Assembly: GCA_944322635.1 (NCBI GenBank) | Contig: CALUPL010000057.1 | Coordinates: 28,333 to 92,332, forward strand | Direction of reading: 5' to 3' | DNA: 64,000 bases | Source of the DNA: an uncultured Mailhella sp. | GTDB taxonomy: Bacteria; Desulfobacterota; Desulfovibrionia; Desulfovibrionales; Desulfovibrionaceae | In this document: positions 35,886-44,963 of the stretch, in pieces | Layout: the number at the start of each line of letters is the position of its first letter | Numbering within the stretch: the first letter of the stretch is position 1 | Translations under genes and position numbers: made by a program | The notes under the pieces: generated by a model | The model's input: only the letters and a program-made list of their open reading frames with translations | Database searches by the model: none | Told to the model about the DNA's origin: nothing

Positions 35886-38126
35886 CTAGCGATAGTAAAG
35901 GTTGCGGCCGCCCATGGTTTCGAGGGCCTGCCTGAGGTTGGCACGCACGTCGCGGCGATCCCACACGCCCTGAATGTGCCCGCGGGAAAGGGCCTTGTAG
36001 CAGTTGTGGTGATCCGGCGGAATGTCGATGCCGGTGGTGTTCTTGATGACGCCGGGGCCTGCGAAGCCGATGTCCGAGGAGCGTATGGCGAACTGGTAGA
36101 ACGCGCAGCCGAGGAAGCTGGCCACGGGGCCGCCGTAGGACTTGGTATCGTAGAGCACGAGGTAGAGGCCGCCGGACTCGATGTAGCGACGCACGGCCAC
36201 GGTGCAGCGCGGCATCTGAATGACGCCGTGGGTACCTTCCTGAATGCGTATGCCCGCGGTGCCGTGGCAGTACACGATGAACGGATAACGCTTGCGGCGC
36301 GCACGGTCGGCGGCAGCCACGAACTTGGAACCTTCGGCCACGCCCACGGAACCGCCGCGGAAGGAGCCGACCAGAATGGCCACCACCACCTGAACGCCGT
36401 CGAGACGTGCTTCAAAGGTGATGCAGCCGCTCTTGAGACCGGTCTTTCTTTTGGCTTCGGCAATTTTTTCGTCGAATCCGGGGAAATGCAGAGGATTGCC
36501 GGCTTCCACCTCGGTATTGAACTCATACAGGGAGTTCGCATCGAAGCAGTTGTTCATGATCCACTGGTATTCCATGGGGAAGTGATGCCCGCAGGAAGAA
36601 CAGACACCGGCGAACTCATTGTAGAGATCGGGGGCCCACATGTCCATGCAGCCGCGCTGGGCGGAATAGGGACAGGAAACGGCCCGGTCTTCCCTGGCCT
36701 TGGGCGAAACCCAGGCCCAGCCGGAATGATTGTCTTCCTCCCATTCGGAAAGCGTGGTCAGCTCTTCGGTATTGCCCGCAGGCTCTTCGGTTTTCCCGTG
36801 GAGTCTGTTCCAGGGCTTCATGGCGCGCAGCTTGAGCATTTCCCATTCCGAACCTATTTCCTCAAGCAGATTGGAGAAGGTGCGGCGGTTGCGATGATAG
36901 AAGTCGTAAATGAGGCGGTTGTAGATTTCCCACCACTGTTCCGACCAGGCATCGCCGAGGCGGCCCATGATGGAACGACGATTCTGACATTCGCGGTGCG
37001 AGGCCTTGATGAACTTGTTCTGGCGCATTTCCACGAGACGCTGACGCGCCTTGCGGGAAAGATCCCAGCGCACGGAGAACTCGTCGAGATTGAGTTCCCT
37101 GTCGCGGAAGCGGCGCAGGGTTGCGGCGCGCAGAGGAGCAAGACCGCGGGCGGAAAGCACCACCTCGTCGGTGGCGCGTATGACTTCCTGACGAATGGTG
37201 CGGAAGAACTCGTAATGGTACGGACGAGCACCGAGAACGGGTTCCTGAATGATCTTGTCTATGTAGCCGAACTTGAGATTGTCTTCGGCGGTAAGGTGCA
37301 GATCGCGGGCGCAGCGCTCCACAAGATCGGCGGAAGCGCGGGCACCGCCGCGCAGATGTCCCTCAATGGCGGCCGCGCCTTCGGGGGAAATCACGGAATA
37401 GTAGCCGTGCGAGAACATGAGTCTCTTGTCGGCCAGAGAAATGGCTTCGGCGCCGCCGGAACCGCCTTCGGAGAACACGGCGATGAGCGGCACGGTGAGC
37501 CCCGCCATTTCGTAGATGTTGCGCGCAATCTGCTGAGCGGCGCCGGGATAATCCTCAAGGGGATAGCCGCCGGGCGTGAACACGTAGGCGTGAATCGGAA
37601 TGCCTTCGGTTTCGGCCACGCCCATGTAATGCTTGGCCTTGGCGTTGCCCCAGGGCTTGGCGGAACCGCCGTTGCGGAACTCTTCGCCGTGGCCCTTTTC
37701 GTGACCCATGACGAGCACGGGCTGATGATACACCTTGCCGTGACGCTTGCGCGTGATGTAGGCGCGGGCAATGACCATGGCGGGATCGTTGGTATGTTCG
37801 CCCTGTCCGCCTATTTCGGTGTAGTTGTCATAGACGTTCTCAAGAATGTCGCGCAGGCAGATGCGGTGAGGATGACGCACGATGCGCACCTTGTCCATGG
37901 GGGTGAGCTTGTCTTCAAGCTTGCACTCCATGAAGAAGAACAAATCCTCAAGGGAGGTCATTTCGGCCTGCGCCTCTTCGGCGGAGCAGGTTTCGAGCTT
38001 GCGTCTTGTGTCGTTGAGACGGGTCTCAAGCAGCGCGATGTCTTCCTCGTGCTTTCCGGGGAAGATATCCTTGAGATAACACAGTCTGTCGGCAAGCTGA
38101 TGCAGTTGCTTTTCCCATTCCATCAT
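35886..38126 (-). CDS. Acetyl-CoA carboxylase carboxyltransferase, fused alpha-beta
   Basis: 746 aa fusing both carboxyltransferase subunits. The N-terminal part (about 1-330) is AccA-like: LADRLCYLKDIFPGKHEED, then VLVMGHEKGHG and FSEGGSGGAEAISLADK. The C-terminal part (about 460-746) is AccD-like and begins with a zinc ribbon (CPYSAQRGCMDMW and CSSCGHHFPM), then GSVGVAEGSKFVAAADRA and the oxyanion regions. Alpha precedes beta, the reverse of the AccD-AccA order in other fusions. It transfers carboxyl from carboxybiotin to acetyl-CoA for malonyl-CoA. Encoded between accC (33 nt upstream) and the biotinyl-domain gene. Confidence 0.85.
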   Translation of the reverse strand: MMEWEKQLHQLADRLCYLKDIFPGKHEEDIALLETRLNDTRRKLETCSAEEAQAEMTSLEDLFFFMECKLEDKLTPMDKVRIVRHPHRICLRDILENVYDNYTEIGGQGEHTNDPAMVIARAYITRKRHGKVYHQPVLVMGHEKGHGEEFRNGGSAKPWGNAKAKHYMGVAETEGIPIHAYVFTPGGYPLEDYPGAAQQIARNIYEMAGLTVPLIAVFSEGGSGGAEAISLADKRLMFSHGYYSVISPEGAAAIEGHLRGGARASADLVERCARDLHLTAEDNLKFGYIDKIIQEPVLGARPYHYEFFRTIRQEVIRATDEVVLSARGLAPLRAATLRRFRDRELNLDEFSVRWDLSRKARQRLVEMRQNKFIKASHRECQNRRSIMGRLGDAWSEQWWEIYNRLIYDFYHRNRRTFSNLLEEIGSEWEMLKLRAMKPWNRLHGKTEEPAGNTEELTTLSEWEEDNHSGWAWVSPKAREDRAVSCPYSAQRGCMDMWAPDLYNEFAGVCSSCGHHFPMEYQWIMNNCFDANSLYEFNTEVEAGNPLHFPGFDEKIAEAKRKTGLKSGCITFEARLDGVQVVVAILVGSFRGGSVGVAEGSKFVAAADRARRKRYPFIVYCHGTAGIRIQEGTHGVIQMPRCTVAVRRYIESGGLYLVLYDTKSYGGPVASFLGCAFYQFAIRSSDIGFAGPGVIKNTTGIDIPPDHHNCYKALSRGHIQGVWDRRDVRANLRQALETMGGRNLYYR

Positions 38127-38159
38127 AAAAACATATCCCTTCCTGACAAGAACAGGAAA

Positions 38160-39581
38160 CTAGAAACGCAGCATGCGCTCCGTTTTTTTCTTCAGAAATT
38201 CCACGTTGGACTTCAAAGGTTCGCCCTTGCCGTCGTGCCCCTCAAGACGGAGCGTGTCGAGGAAGGCAAGGCCGTGGGCGGTCACCTCGGCAAGATCCTT
38301 GCCCCAGATGATGGCAAGCGCAAGGTTGGGGTCGAACTCGGTGGGAATGGTGTAGGGATGCTCGGGCGTGGCGGGCGGAACGTGCGTATGTACGCGGCAC
38401 CATTCATGCTCGTCCCAGCTGAAGCGGGTGATGTCGCCCACCCAGGGAGAAAAGCCGTTGTCCGGATCTTCGGCAATGATGCGGTATTCCACGCCCACGC
38501 CGTTGAAGGTGATGTCGTCCTGCGTGTAGCCCAGAGGATCGCCGAGACCGGTGCGGATCTGTTCGGCAATGAGATCGACTTCCTTGCCCTTCACGCGGCT
38601 GATGGCGGCGGACACGCCGTTTTCCACCTGAATGCGGGTGTTCACTTCCATGAGGAAGGGCTGACCGTCGCGGGTGACGATCCATTCCCAGGTGCCCACG
38701 CTGTCGTAGCCCACCTTGCGGGCCATGTTGAGCGAGTGCATGACTATTTCGTCGAGAAGCGCCGCGGCGTCGAAATCGTACTTGATGGACGAAGGATCGA
38801 AGCCGGGAGCCACTTCCAGACGCTTCTGACGTCCGGTGGACTGTATGGAGCAGTTGCGGGTGCCGAAATGCACGGGATGACGGCCCGTGCGGTCGGAAAG
38901 CACCTGCACTTCCAAGTGGTTGAAGTCCTTGATGCGCTGCTCGATGAGCACGCCCTCGTCCTTGAACTGACGCATGGCGTAGTTGCGGATGCGGCGGTAC
39001 ACCTGGCGGAACATGTCGATGTCATAGACTTCCTCAATGCCCATGCCTCCGCCGCCGGCGGAAGCCTTAACAAGCACGAGAGGCCGGGCTATGCCCTGCT
39101 GCATCTGAAAGTCGAAAAGCGAACGCGCAATCTTTTCGGCCTCAAGCTCGTCGTAAATGGGACGGTCGGAACCGGGCACCGTGGGCACGCCGAGCGAACG
39201 CGCCAGACGCTTGGTGTTGATCTTGTCGCCGAGATCGCGAATGACGCGCCAGGACGGCCCGAGAAACACCAGCGGACGCTCGCGCTCGGTCACTCTGCGG
39301 GCGAAACGGAAATCCTCGGCAAAGAAGCCGTAGCCGGGATGAACGGCCGTGGCGCCGGATTCGTCGGCCACGCTCAAAAGCTCGTTGGCATCGTGATAGG
39401 ACGAAATGCGATACAGGCTCTTTTCGCCGCCGATCTCGCGGGCCAGAGCCACATGACCGGAACAGGCGTCTTCCGCGGTATGAACGCACACGAAGTCGAG
39501 CCCGAGCTTTACGCATGCCTGAATGATGCGAACCGCGATTTCGCCGCGGTTGGCAATAAGCACTTTATGCTGTTTATTCAC
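38160..39581 (-). CDS. accC: Biotin carboxylase, acetyl-CoA carboxylase AccC-type
   Basis: 473 aa ATP-grasp enzyme. NKQHKVLIANRGEIAVRIIQ is the conserved start; TAVHPGYGFFAEDFRFARRV, VKASAGGGGMGIEEV (Gly-rich ATP loop) and the FLMEVNTRIQVENGVSAAIS segment (VEH replaced by VEN) follow. Initiates at GTG 39581 with AAGGAA 8 nt upstream. It carboxylates biotin using bicarbonate and ATP. First gene of a three-gene operon with the fused carboxyltransferase and biotinyl-domain protein. In most biotin carboxylases the equivalent motif is NTRLQVEH; the Asn is visible here and could be checked against relatives. Confidence 0.92.
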   Translation of the reverse strand: MNKQHKVLIANRGEIAVRIIQACVKLGLDFVCVHTAEDACSGHVALAREIGGEKSLYRISSYHDANELLSVADESGATAVHPGYGFFAEDFRFARRVTERERPLVFLGPSWRVIRDLGDKINTKRLARSLGVPTVPGSDRPIYDELEAEKIARSLFDFQMQQGIARPLVLVKASAGGGGMGIEEVYDIDMFRQVYRRIRNYAMRQFKDEGVLIEQRIKDFNHLEVQVLSDRTGRHPVHFGTRNCSIQSTGRQKRLEVAPGFDPSSIKYDFDAAALLDEIVMHSLNMARKVGYDSVGTWEWIVTRDGQPFLMEVNTRIQVENGVSAAISRVKGKEVDLIAEQIRTGLGDPLGYTQDDITFNGVGVEYRIIAEDPDNGFSPWVGDITRFSWDEHEWCRVHTHVPPATPEHPYTIPTEFDPNLALAIIWGKDLAEVTAHGLAFLDTLRLEGHDGKGEPLKSNVEFLKKKTERMLRF

Positions 39582-39767
39582 GCCATTTCCTTATTGCAAA
39601 GGGGAAAAGGCCATAAGACCATGATAAACGTAACAAAAAGACAAAGCGATCCTCTCCTCCCGCCTTGTCCGGCACATGACGCAACAGGCGCAGCGCGCCC
39701 GCCGACTCCCGAAAACCTGCGGGAACCGGGCCTTCCGGCCGCAGACGCGGCCGCCATTTGTGGGGCG

Positions 39768-39795
39768 ATTATACCCTGCAAACGGAAAGAATCAA
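39768..39795 (-). promoter_or_regulatory. Strong promoter of the acc operon
   Basis: Minus strand: -35 TTGATT (39790-39795), 16-nt spacer, consensus -10 TATAAT (39768-39773). The start near 39761 leaves a leader of about 180 nt before accC, long enough for leader control, though no known riboswitch is recognised in it. Confidence 0.8.
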
Positions 39796-40489
39796 CCCCC
39801 CCTTCCTTAATGTCCTTTTATTTACGGATAAAAGGAAGCACGGCAACAGACAGAAAAAGCCGTTCCCGGGAACATTCTCCCCGTTCCATGCCCCGTTCCG
39901 CGGCGCGACATCGAAAACAGACGCGGCACCCGCAGCCGCAGACACGACAGAAGCAGAAAAAAGGAAGCCCGAGGCCGTTTTCCGGCCCGAAACGTCCCGC
40001 CCCACGGCGGCCCTCAGCGGCCGACCAAAGCCGACGCAACACAGATTCTCCGGGCGGAAGAACGCAACGCCCCTGCGTGCGTAACTTACCTCTTCGGCCT
40101 CAACGGCCGGAAAACACTATCCGCATTGCTGCACCAAGAAAAACGCGGTTCCCTTCCAGTCGCACAAAAAAAGACCGCAACAGGAATCTCTGCGGCTTTC
40201 CGGAGAAAGAAACGCTCAAACGGATGCGCAGCACCCAAGGTCATGCACAACGCGGCACGGCCGTGAAACGTGACTGAACGCGATGCTTTTTAAACGGAAG
40301 ACCGCTGCCGCGTCAACTGCAAAAACGCGGCGGCGCAACATTCACGGTGCCCCCGCAGCCGCCGCAGGGAACCACAACTGAGGCAGGGAACCGAGTCCGG
40401 GGGAACTCCGCGCGGCAATGCGCACGGCCATTGCCCCGTCATGCCCGGCGGATCATGTTCCGCCGGACGAACGGAAAAAGCACGCAGAC
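39796..40489. other. Intergenic region upstream of the acc promoter
   Basis: About 690 bp between divergent/tandem minus-strand genes, with no gene seen. Inverted repeats near 40306-40335 (GCTGCCGCG/CGCGGCGGC) and 40443-40464 (CCGGCGGA/TCCGCCGG) lie between the 120-aa gene's stop and the region; neither has a T-run. The first 150 bp are AC-rich. Confidence 0.4.
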
Positions 40490-40852
40490 TTACCGGCGCC
40501 CCCTCAGCACATAGAGCGCCAAGCCGCAAAGCACAATGATGACGGCGGCAAGCAGAAACTGCGGAACGTGCACAAAGCGAACGACCACAAGCTCCATGAG
40601 AAGGGCTGCGGCAACAAGAGCCACGGCGGCAAGCTGCCTGCCGTAATTCTTCCGTCGCGTCGCCTCATCCGCCCTTTCGCGCCGCGCCCGGGCCTCTTCC
40701 TGCGCCGGACTGTCGGGTCTGCCGCGCCTTTTCAGCTCGTCCGCCCGCAGCGCCGCAGCCTCGGGCGTGAGCTTTCCCGGATCAAGGGTCTCCAGTTCCT
40801 CGTCCGACATGGACGCATAGCGTTCGGCAATCTGCTGTTCCGTGACTTTCAT
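40490..40852 (-). CDS. Small membrane protein, 120 aa, unknown
   Basis: Start at ATG 40852 (GGGAG upstream). The soluble N-terminal part (1-75) has YASMSDEELETLDPGKLTPE and a charged helix with ALRADELKRRG, a pattern often seen in short bacterial proteins of unknown role. Two transmembrane helices follow (about 78-97 and 100-117), with the basic tail RGRR. No operon partner is evident. A membrane-anchored helper is plausible, but function is unknown. Confidence 0.75.
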   Translation of the reverse strand: MKVTEQQIAERYASMSDEELETLDPGKLTPEAAALRADELKRRGRPDSPAQEEARARRERADEATRRKNYGRQLAAVALVAAALLMELVVVRFVHVPQFLLAAVIIVLCGLALYVLRGRR

Positions 40853-41174
40853 GCTCTCTCCCTTCATCCTTTTCCGCCGTCGGGCCGGCATCCATCATCC
40901 CTGCGGAGGCCCCTTCTTTTCCCGTGCGCCGTAACGCGGAAGCCCGAGTCCTTGCACTCTCTTCCACCGGCTCGTCAGCACCCAAGACCGTCCCTGCAGA
41001 ACAGAACCCCTTCCCCCGACACAGCGTTCCTGAAATAGTTCATGTCCAACCGCGCCCAGTCCCGAATGAGCCCGGCGAACACCACGCAGCAAGCCCCCGC
41101 AAAGCCGTCCAGAAAAAACATGGCCGCAAATGACTCCGGCCCCGATCCGACCTCCCCGCGGAACCACAAAACGT
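40853..41174. other. Intergenic region, possible decayed coding
   Basis: About 320 bp. A minus-strand frame at 40975-41112 starting ATG (MFFLDGFAGACCVVFAGL...) has protein-like composition but no good RBS and no recognised family; it is not called as a gene. Confidence 0.35.
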
Positions 41175-41261
41175 TTACAGCCTCATAAAAAACTTGTTGC
41201 GGAACTCCCCCTGCATTTCAATGATAAGCGCGTCGCCCTGCATGTAAAAATCAAATTTCAC
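41175..41261 (-). CDS. Possible 28-aa small protein
   Basis: GTG start at 41261 with a perfect AGGAGG 7 nt upstream, coding for KFDFYMQGDALIIEMQGEF and a short tail ending NKFFMRL before TAA. The two-part alternation of hydrophobic and acidic residues looks protein-like. The strong RBS is the main argument; there is no domain. The left end of a mosaic repeat locus lies 85 nt upstream of its start. Confidence 0.4.
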   Translation of the reverse strand: MKFDFYMQGDALIIEMQGEFRNKFFMRL

Positions 41262-41344
41262 ACAGCGCCTCCTGCCTTTGCCCTCGCGCATCCGCCCAAA
41301 AAAATACCTCCTCTCGCCGCCCCATGCTACAGAAATATCAACCG

Positions 41345-42045
41345 TAGAAAAAGACAGGAAAGGCAGGAAAGACAGGAAAGGCAGCGGGGGAGATAATCTC
41401 CCCCGCACCCCCATGTTTGCGGGACGAATCCTGGCGGATCCGTCCCGCAAGCAGAAACTGCGCAGCTCAAGTACTGCAACTCAGCCCGGGGCGACATTTT
41501 CCGACTCCCGAGTATCGCAATCGCCCGTTTTCCGACGCCGGAGTATCGCAACAGCCCGTCTGCTCCAGACACGCTGTACTGGCACGGGGCTTGCACGACG
41601 CCCGCTGCGCTTAACGGCGGAAGTGAATTCCGCCTGCTTGCGGCCGTCGGCCGGGCCGCTCGAAAGCGGCCCGGGGCCCCAGAGCGTTGGAACACGGCCT
41701 TCCGGGCTTCACTCCCCCCTTTGCCCGTAGCTTCGGACACAATCTTCCCGTTCCCCCTGTCCTGCCGAACCGGCGAAGCCGGGAGGCAAAATCAGGGGGG
41801 TGCGGGGGGAATTATTTCTGACCTTGCAGACATGATTCTGACGCAACGTCCCGTTTGCGCAAGACACGCTGTACCGACTCAGGGCTTGCACGACGGCGGC
41901 GACGTTTAACGCCGGAAGTAAATTCCGGCTACGCGCCTTCCGTCGGCGCGGACTCCTGATGTTGCCCGCGTTCCCCGGAGCGTTGATAAGAAGCTGAAAG
42001 TATCAGGGGGATGCAGGGGGAACTATTTCCCCCGCAAACGCCAGA
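41345..42045. repeat. Mosaic intergenic repeat locus 3, bounded by inverted ends
   Basis: About 700 bp. The left end is end E inverted: a GGCAGGAAAGACAGG-type tract, then CGGGGGAGATAATCTCCCCCG, then CCCCC. A hairpin GCGGGACG/CGTCCCGC follows at about 41420-41450. Next come B-type starts, a B copy with the long second hairpin CCGGGCCGCT-CGAA-AGCGGCCCGG (41651-41674), module C, another B copy (pentaloop hairpin 41911-41929, GCCGGAAGTAAATTCCGGC), and a right-end palindrome near 42010-42040 just before the lipoprotein stop. The inverted ends make the locus look like a non-autonomous mobile element. Confidence 0.8.
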
Positions 42046-42056
42046 CACCACAGCGG

Positions 42057-42482
42057 CTAGTCTTCGAGGTGAGCCTGGAGGAAGAGGCTTTTTGAGAGTG
42101 CGTTGAAGAAGTCCTGATAGATGACGGGGTCCTCGATGGGGGTAACGTTGTACTGGGCGCCGGCGCGCACGGTCATCTGATTTTTGCCTCTGGGCATGAC
42201 ATTGACGGTCATGCGCACGGTATAGCCCTTGAGCTTGGTGCCGGTAACGCTGCCGAGGTCGAGGGAGGCCTTGTCGATGACGAACCCGAGATCCTGGAGC
42301 GTAGCGATGACCGCTTCTACGGTTTTCTTCTTGTCGGAGGTATCGAAATAGCGGGTCTGAATCTGACGGAGTCTGAGCTGCGAGGCACCGCCCGTATCGA
42401 AGAGGCCCTCACCGGCGGGCACGGTGCAGCCGGGGACGAGCAGCATGACGAGAACGAAAAACACAGGGAAGAAACGTTTCAT
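42057..42482 (-). CDS. Lipoprotein, third gene of a lipoprotein operon
   Basis: 141 aa. Lipobox LVPGC at about 15-19 after a hydrophobic signal, so it is lipid-anchored. The body carries RQIQTRYFDTSDKKKTVEAVI and LQDLGFVIDKASLDLGSVTG, the same pattern as the next gene upstream, so the two are paralogues. The start overlaps the upstream gene's stop by 4 nt. Function is unknown. Ends close to the right end of mosaic repeat locus 3. Confidence 0.8.
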   Translation of the reverse strand: MKRFFPVFFVLVMLLVPGCTVPAGEGLFDTGGASQLRLRQIQTRYFDTSDKKKTVEAVIATLQDLGFVIDKASLDLGSVTGTKLKGYTVRMTVNVMPRGKNQMTVRAGAQYNVTPIEDPVIYQDFFNALSKSLFLQAHLED

Positions 42483-43204
42483 ATTTCGTGAGCCTCCAGG
42501 AAGACGGATTTGGAAAGTTTGTCGTAGAACTGACGATAAACGGCGGGATCGTTGATCTGTTCCGCGCGGGTTATCTGACCGGCGGTATCGAAAACGATGC
42601 GCTGAAAGGTCACGCGCACAATGGAATCTCCGCCGCTCGTCTGAACGGCAAGCACGTTTTTGAGATCGGTTTCAAGGACTTTTGCGGTGGAGTCCGCCAC
42701 CTGTCTGGCAACCTTGCGGCTGATTTCCTCGGAATGATTTTTCCTCAGGGCCGCAGAAATATTTTTTTCCATGTCGGCGCGTATGGAAGCAAGGTCCGAA
42801 GCGGAAAGAGACTTCGCGGGAGATTTTCCGGGCGCACCGGAATTTTCCCTCATGACCATGGACACGCGTATGGTCTGATGTGAGTCCACGGCCGTCGAGC
42901 CTCCGCCGAGGGCCGCCAGAATAAAGGCTCCGGCAAGCTGCGTGGCACTCGTGGCATCGCGCTTTTTCGAGCCCACCAGCACGCCGAGCGGCACTTCCGC
43001 CTCTTCCAGACTGAAGCCCAGATCCTGAAGCACGCCCGTCGCGGCCGTAAGCATGGTGGCCCTGTCGGTGGTTTCAAAGCGTCTTGTCTGCATCTGCCTG
43101 TTCTGAAGGCTGTCGGGGGTGAGCTGAAGAGCATCTCTGGGAACCTGCGCAGCGCAGCCCGCAAGCATTCCCGCACAAAGAAGGCATATCAACAGTTTTT
43201 TCAC
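42479..43204 (-). CDS. Lipoprotein, second gene of a lipoprotein operon
   Basis: 241 aa. Signal with lipobox LAGC at about 14-17. RQMQTRRFETTDRATMLTAA then VLQDLGFSLEEAEVPLGVLVGSKKRDA is a repeat unit shared with the 141-aa paralogue. The middle (about 130-175) is Ala/Ser-rich and helical. The C-terminal half holds RVTFQRIVFDTAGQITRAEQ and the ending YDKLSKSVFLEAHEI, resembled in the paralogue by FFNALSKSLFLQAHLED. Probably an outer-membrane or periplasm-facing lipoprotein of an uncharacterised complex. Confidence 0.85.
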   Translation of the reverse strand: MKKLLICLLCAGMLAGCAAQVPRDALQLTPDSLQNRQMQTRRFETTDRATMLTAATGVLQDLGFSLEEAEVPLGVLVGSKKRDATSATQLAGAFILAALGGGSTAVDSHQTIRVSMVMRENSGAPGKSPAKSLSASDLASIRADMEKNISAALRKNHSEEISRKVARQVADSTAKVLETDLKNVLAVQTSGGDSIVRVTFQRIVFDTAGQITRAEQINDPAVYRQFYDKLSKSVFLEAHEI

Positions 43205-43215
43205 AAGGCCTCCCG

Positions 43216-43674
43216 CTAAAAGCTGGACTGACGATAGCTGTAGTCTCTCACCATGCCGTTCTCATCGAACTTTATGATGATGGTCATGGTGCGCTGGCTG
43301 GTGGACGAAGCCCCGCTGCCCCGCTCAAAACTGCCGCTGCCGCCGCCTCCGAAAGCTCCGGCCGCACCGCCCACGAGTCCGCCGAGCAGCCCGCCGAACC
43401 CGCCCTGAGAGGCGGAATATACCTGTTCCGTGGCCACCTTGTCGTAAACCCAGGTTTCGCGTCTTTCGTTATCGGTGGTGACAAGGTTGGGCGAACCGAG
43501 CACGGAAACGACCTCGGCGCTCGACATGCCCTTGCGAATCTCGCGCTGCACCGTACCTGCGGAAATTCTGTCCGAAGCGTCGTCGCGCACCGCCTCGCGA
43601 TGCTTTCCCGCCGACATGCATCCGGTCGCGCCCAAAGAAACAACAATCAGTCCGAGGATGAAACTTCTGTTCAT
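43216..43674 (-). CDS. SmpA/BamE-like lipoprotein, first gene of a lipoprotein operon
   Basis: 152 aa with lipobox GATGC at about 15-19. The segment RKGMSSAEVVSVLGSPNLVTTDNE is typical of the SmpA/OmlA (BamE) fold, followed by ETWVYDKVATEQVY. A Gly-rich stretch (about 93-116, GGFGGLLGGLVGGAAGAFGG) follows, then IIIKFDENGMVRDYSY. BamE helps the beta-barrel assembly machine; whether this paralogue does is unknown. It starts a cluster with two other lipoproteins, all on the minus strand, downstream of mosaic repeat locus 4. Confidence 0.85.
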   Translation of the reverse strand: MNRSFILGLIVVSLGATGCMSAGKHREAVRDDASDRISAGTVQREIRKGMSSAEVVSVLGSPNLVTTDNERRETWVYDKVATEQVYSASQGGFGGLLGGLVGGAAGAFGGGGSGSFERGSGASSTSQRTMTIIIKFDENGMVRDYSYRQSSF

Positions 43675-43844
43675 ATATCACCTCTTTTGATATTTTCTCT
43701 CAAAAATCACGCGAGAAGAAAGGAGTCTCACCGTATATCGTTATTTTTATCACATGAAAAGCTTTTTTTTAGCCTTGCGGCACAAGGCTTTTCGGGAATG
43801 CCCGGTTTTTGTGACATCTGATACAATATTGGCTCAAGGTATTG

Positions 43845-44830
43845 TCCTGTTCCGGGGCCCCAGAGCGTTGAGAGGCGGCAGGAGGAAAGCCCCATACTTT
43901 TTTGAGCGTTGAGAAGCGGCCGTTTTTTGCAACCCGTCTTTCCCCTGAACGTTGAAAACGACTGTTCCGAGCAGCCGTTTCTTCCAGAGCTTTGAAAAAA
44001 CTCTGACTGATACAAACGAGAGATTTCCAGAGATTCGGTCAAACGCTCTGTCTTAACATCTTGGAAATCCTTCCAAGCTCACCGATGTTGCCGCAGCGCG
44101 GAAACATCGGTCGGCAACCGCAGGCGGGCGCAGGGCGCACGCCTGCACTGACTGCGCAGCCCGAAACGCCCCTGCTGAAACTTCCGGCCCCGACGTTACT
44201 CCTCTGCCCTCCCCGCCTTTTTTGGAAGACCGACTCCAGCTTTACGCACAACGCCCGCCGCTGCGGCGAAGCCGCGAGGCGAAACAGGGGGGGGGCGCGG
44301 GGGGAATTATTTCTGACCTTGCAGACATCTGGAACAGCTCAACGGCACGTCTGCTCCAGACACGCTGTACTGGCTGCAACACTTGCACGACGCCCGCTGC
44401 GCTTACGGCGGAAGTGAATTCCGCCTGCTTGCGGCCGTCGGCCGGTCTCCTGATGTCGCCCGGGGCCCCAGAGCGTTGAAATACGACAGAAAGAACATTC
44501 CCACGCTTGCCAGCGCATTGAAAGAACGCCTTCCGGGCTTCACTCCCCCCTTCGCCCATAGCTCCGGGCATAATCTTCCCGTTCACCCTGTCCTGCCGGG
44601 CGGCGCAGCCGCACGGCAGAATCAGGGGGGGCGCGGGGGGAATTATTTCTGACCTTGCAGACATGGTTCTGCCGCAACGTCCCGTTTGCGCAAGACACGC
44701 TGTACCGACTCAGGGCTTGCACGACGCCCGCTGCGCTTACGGCGAAAGTAAATTCCGCCTGCTTGCGGCCGTCGGCCGGGCCGCTCGAAAGCGGCCCGGG
44801 GCCCCAAAGCGTTGATAAAAAGCTGAAAGT
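43845..44830. repeat. Mosaic intergenic repeat locus 4
   Basis: About 985 bp between divergent genes. Four U units (43858-44055, periods about 45, 43, 39 and 43 nt), module A (hairpin near 44085-44112), module D, an internal end-E palindrome, B copy (hairpin 44407-44425), module C with a second internal palindrome, then another B copy (44741-44759, one stem mismatch) with the long CCGGGCCGCT second hairpin. The two internal palindromes are followed by TGACCTTGCAGACAT, a junction also seen at 41820 and 52210. Unlike most loci it lies between two gene 5' ends. Confidence 0.85.
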
Positions 44831-44963
44831 ACCAGGGGTTGCGGATGGAATAATGAAACAGACGTTTTTTTCTGCACATTCTGGACAGGAAGGCGGGAAG
44901 CGGTATAGTTTAAGTAATAGTTTAACTTTTTTCCGACCGGACGGCGGGGTCAGCGAGGGGCGT

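Noticed and set aside
35583..40277. Very long open frame on the plus strand antisense to the acc operon
   Set aside because: It mirrors the codon pattern of the genes on the other strand (His/Gly/Ala/Val-rich translation) and has no domain, RBS or start context. The minus-strand genes have clear family motifs.
40975..41112. Small minus-strand gene upstream of the 120-aa gene
   Set aside because: Protein-like stretch but no RBS and no family recognised.
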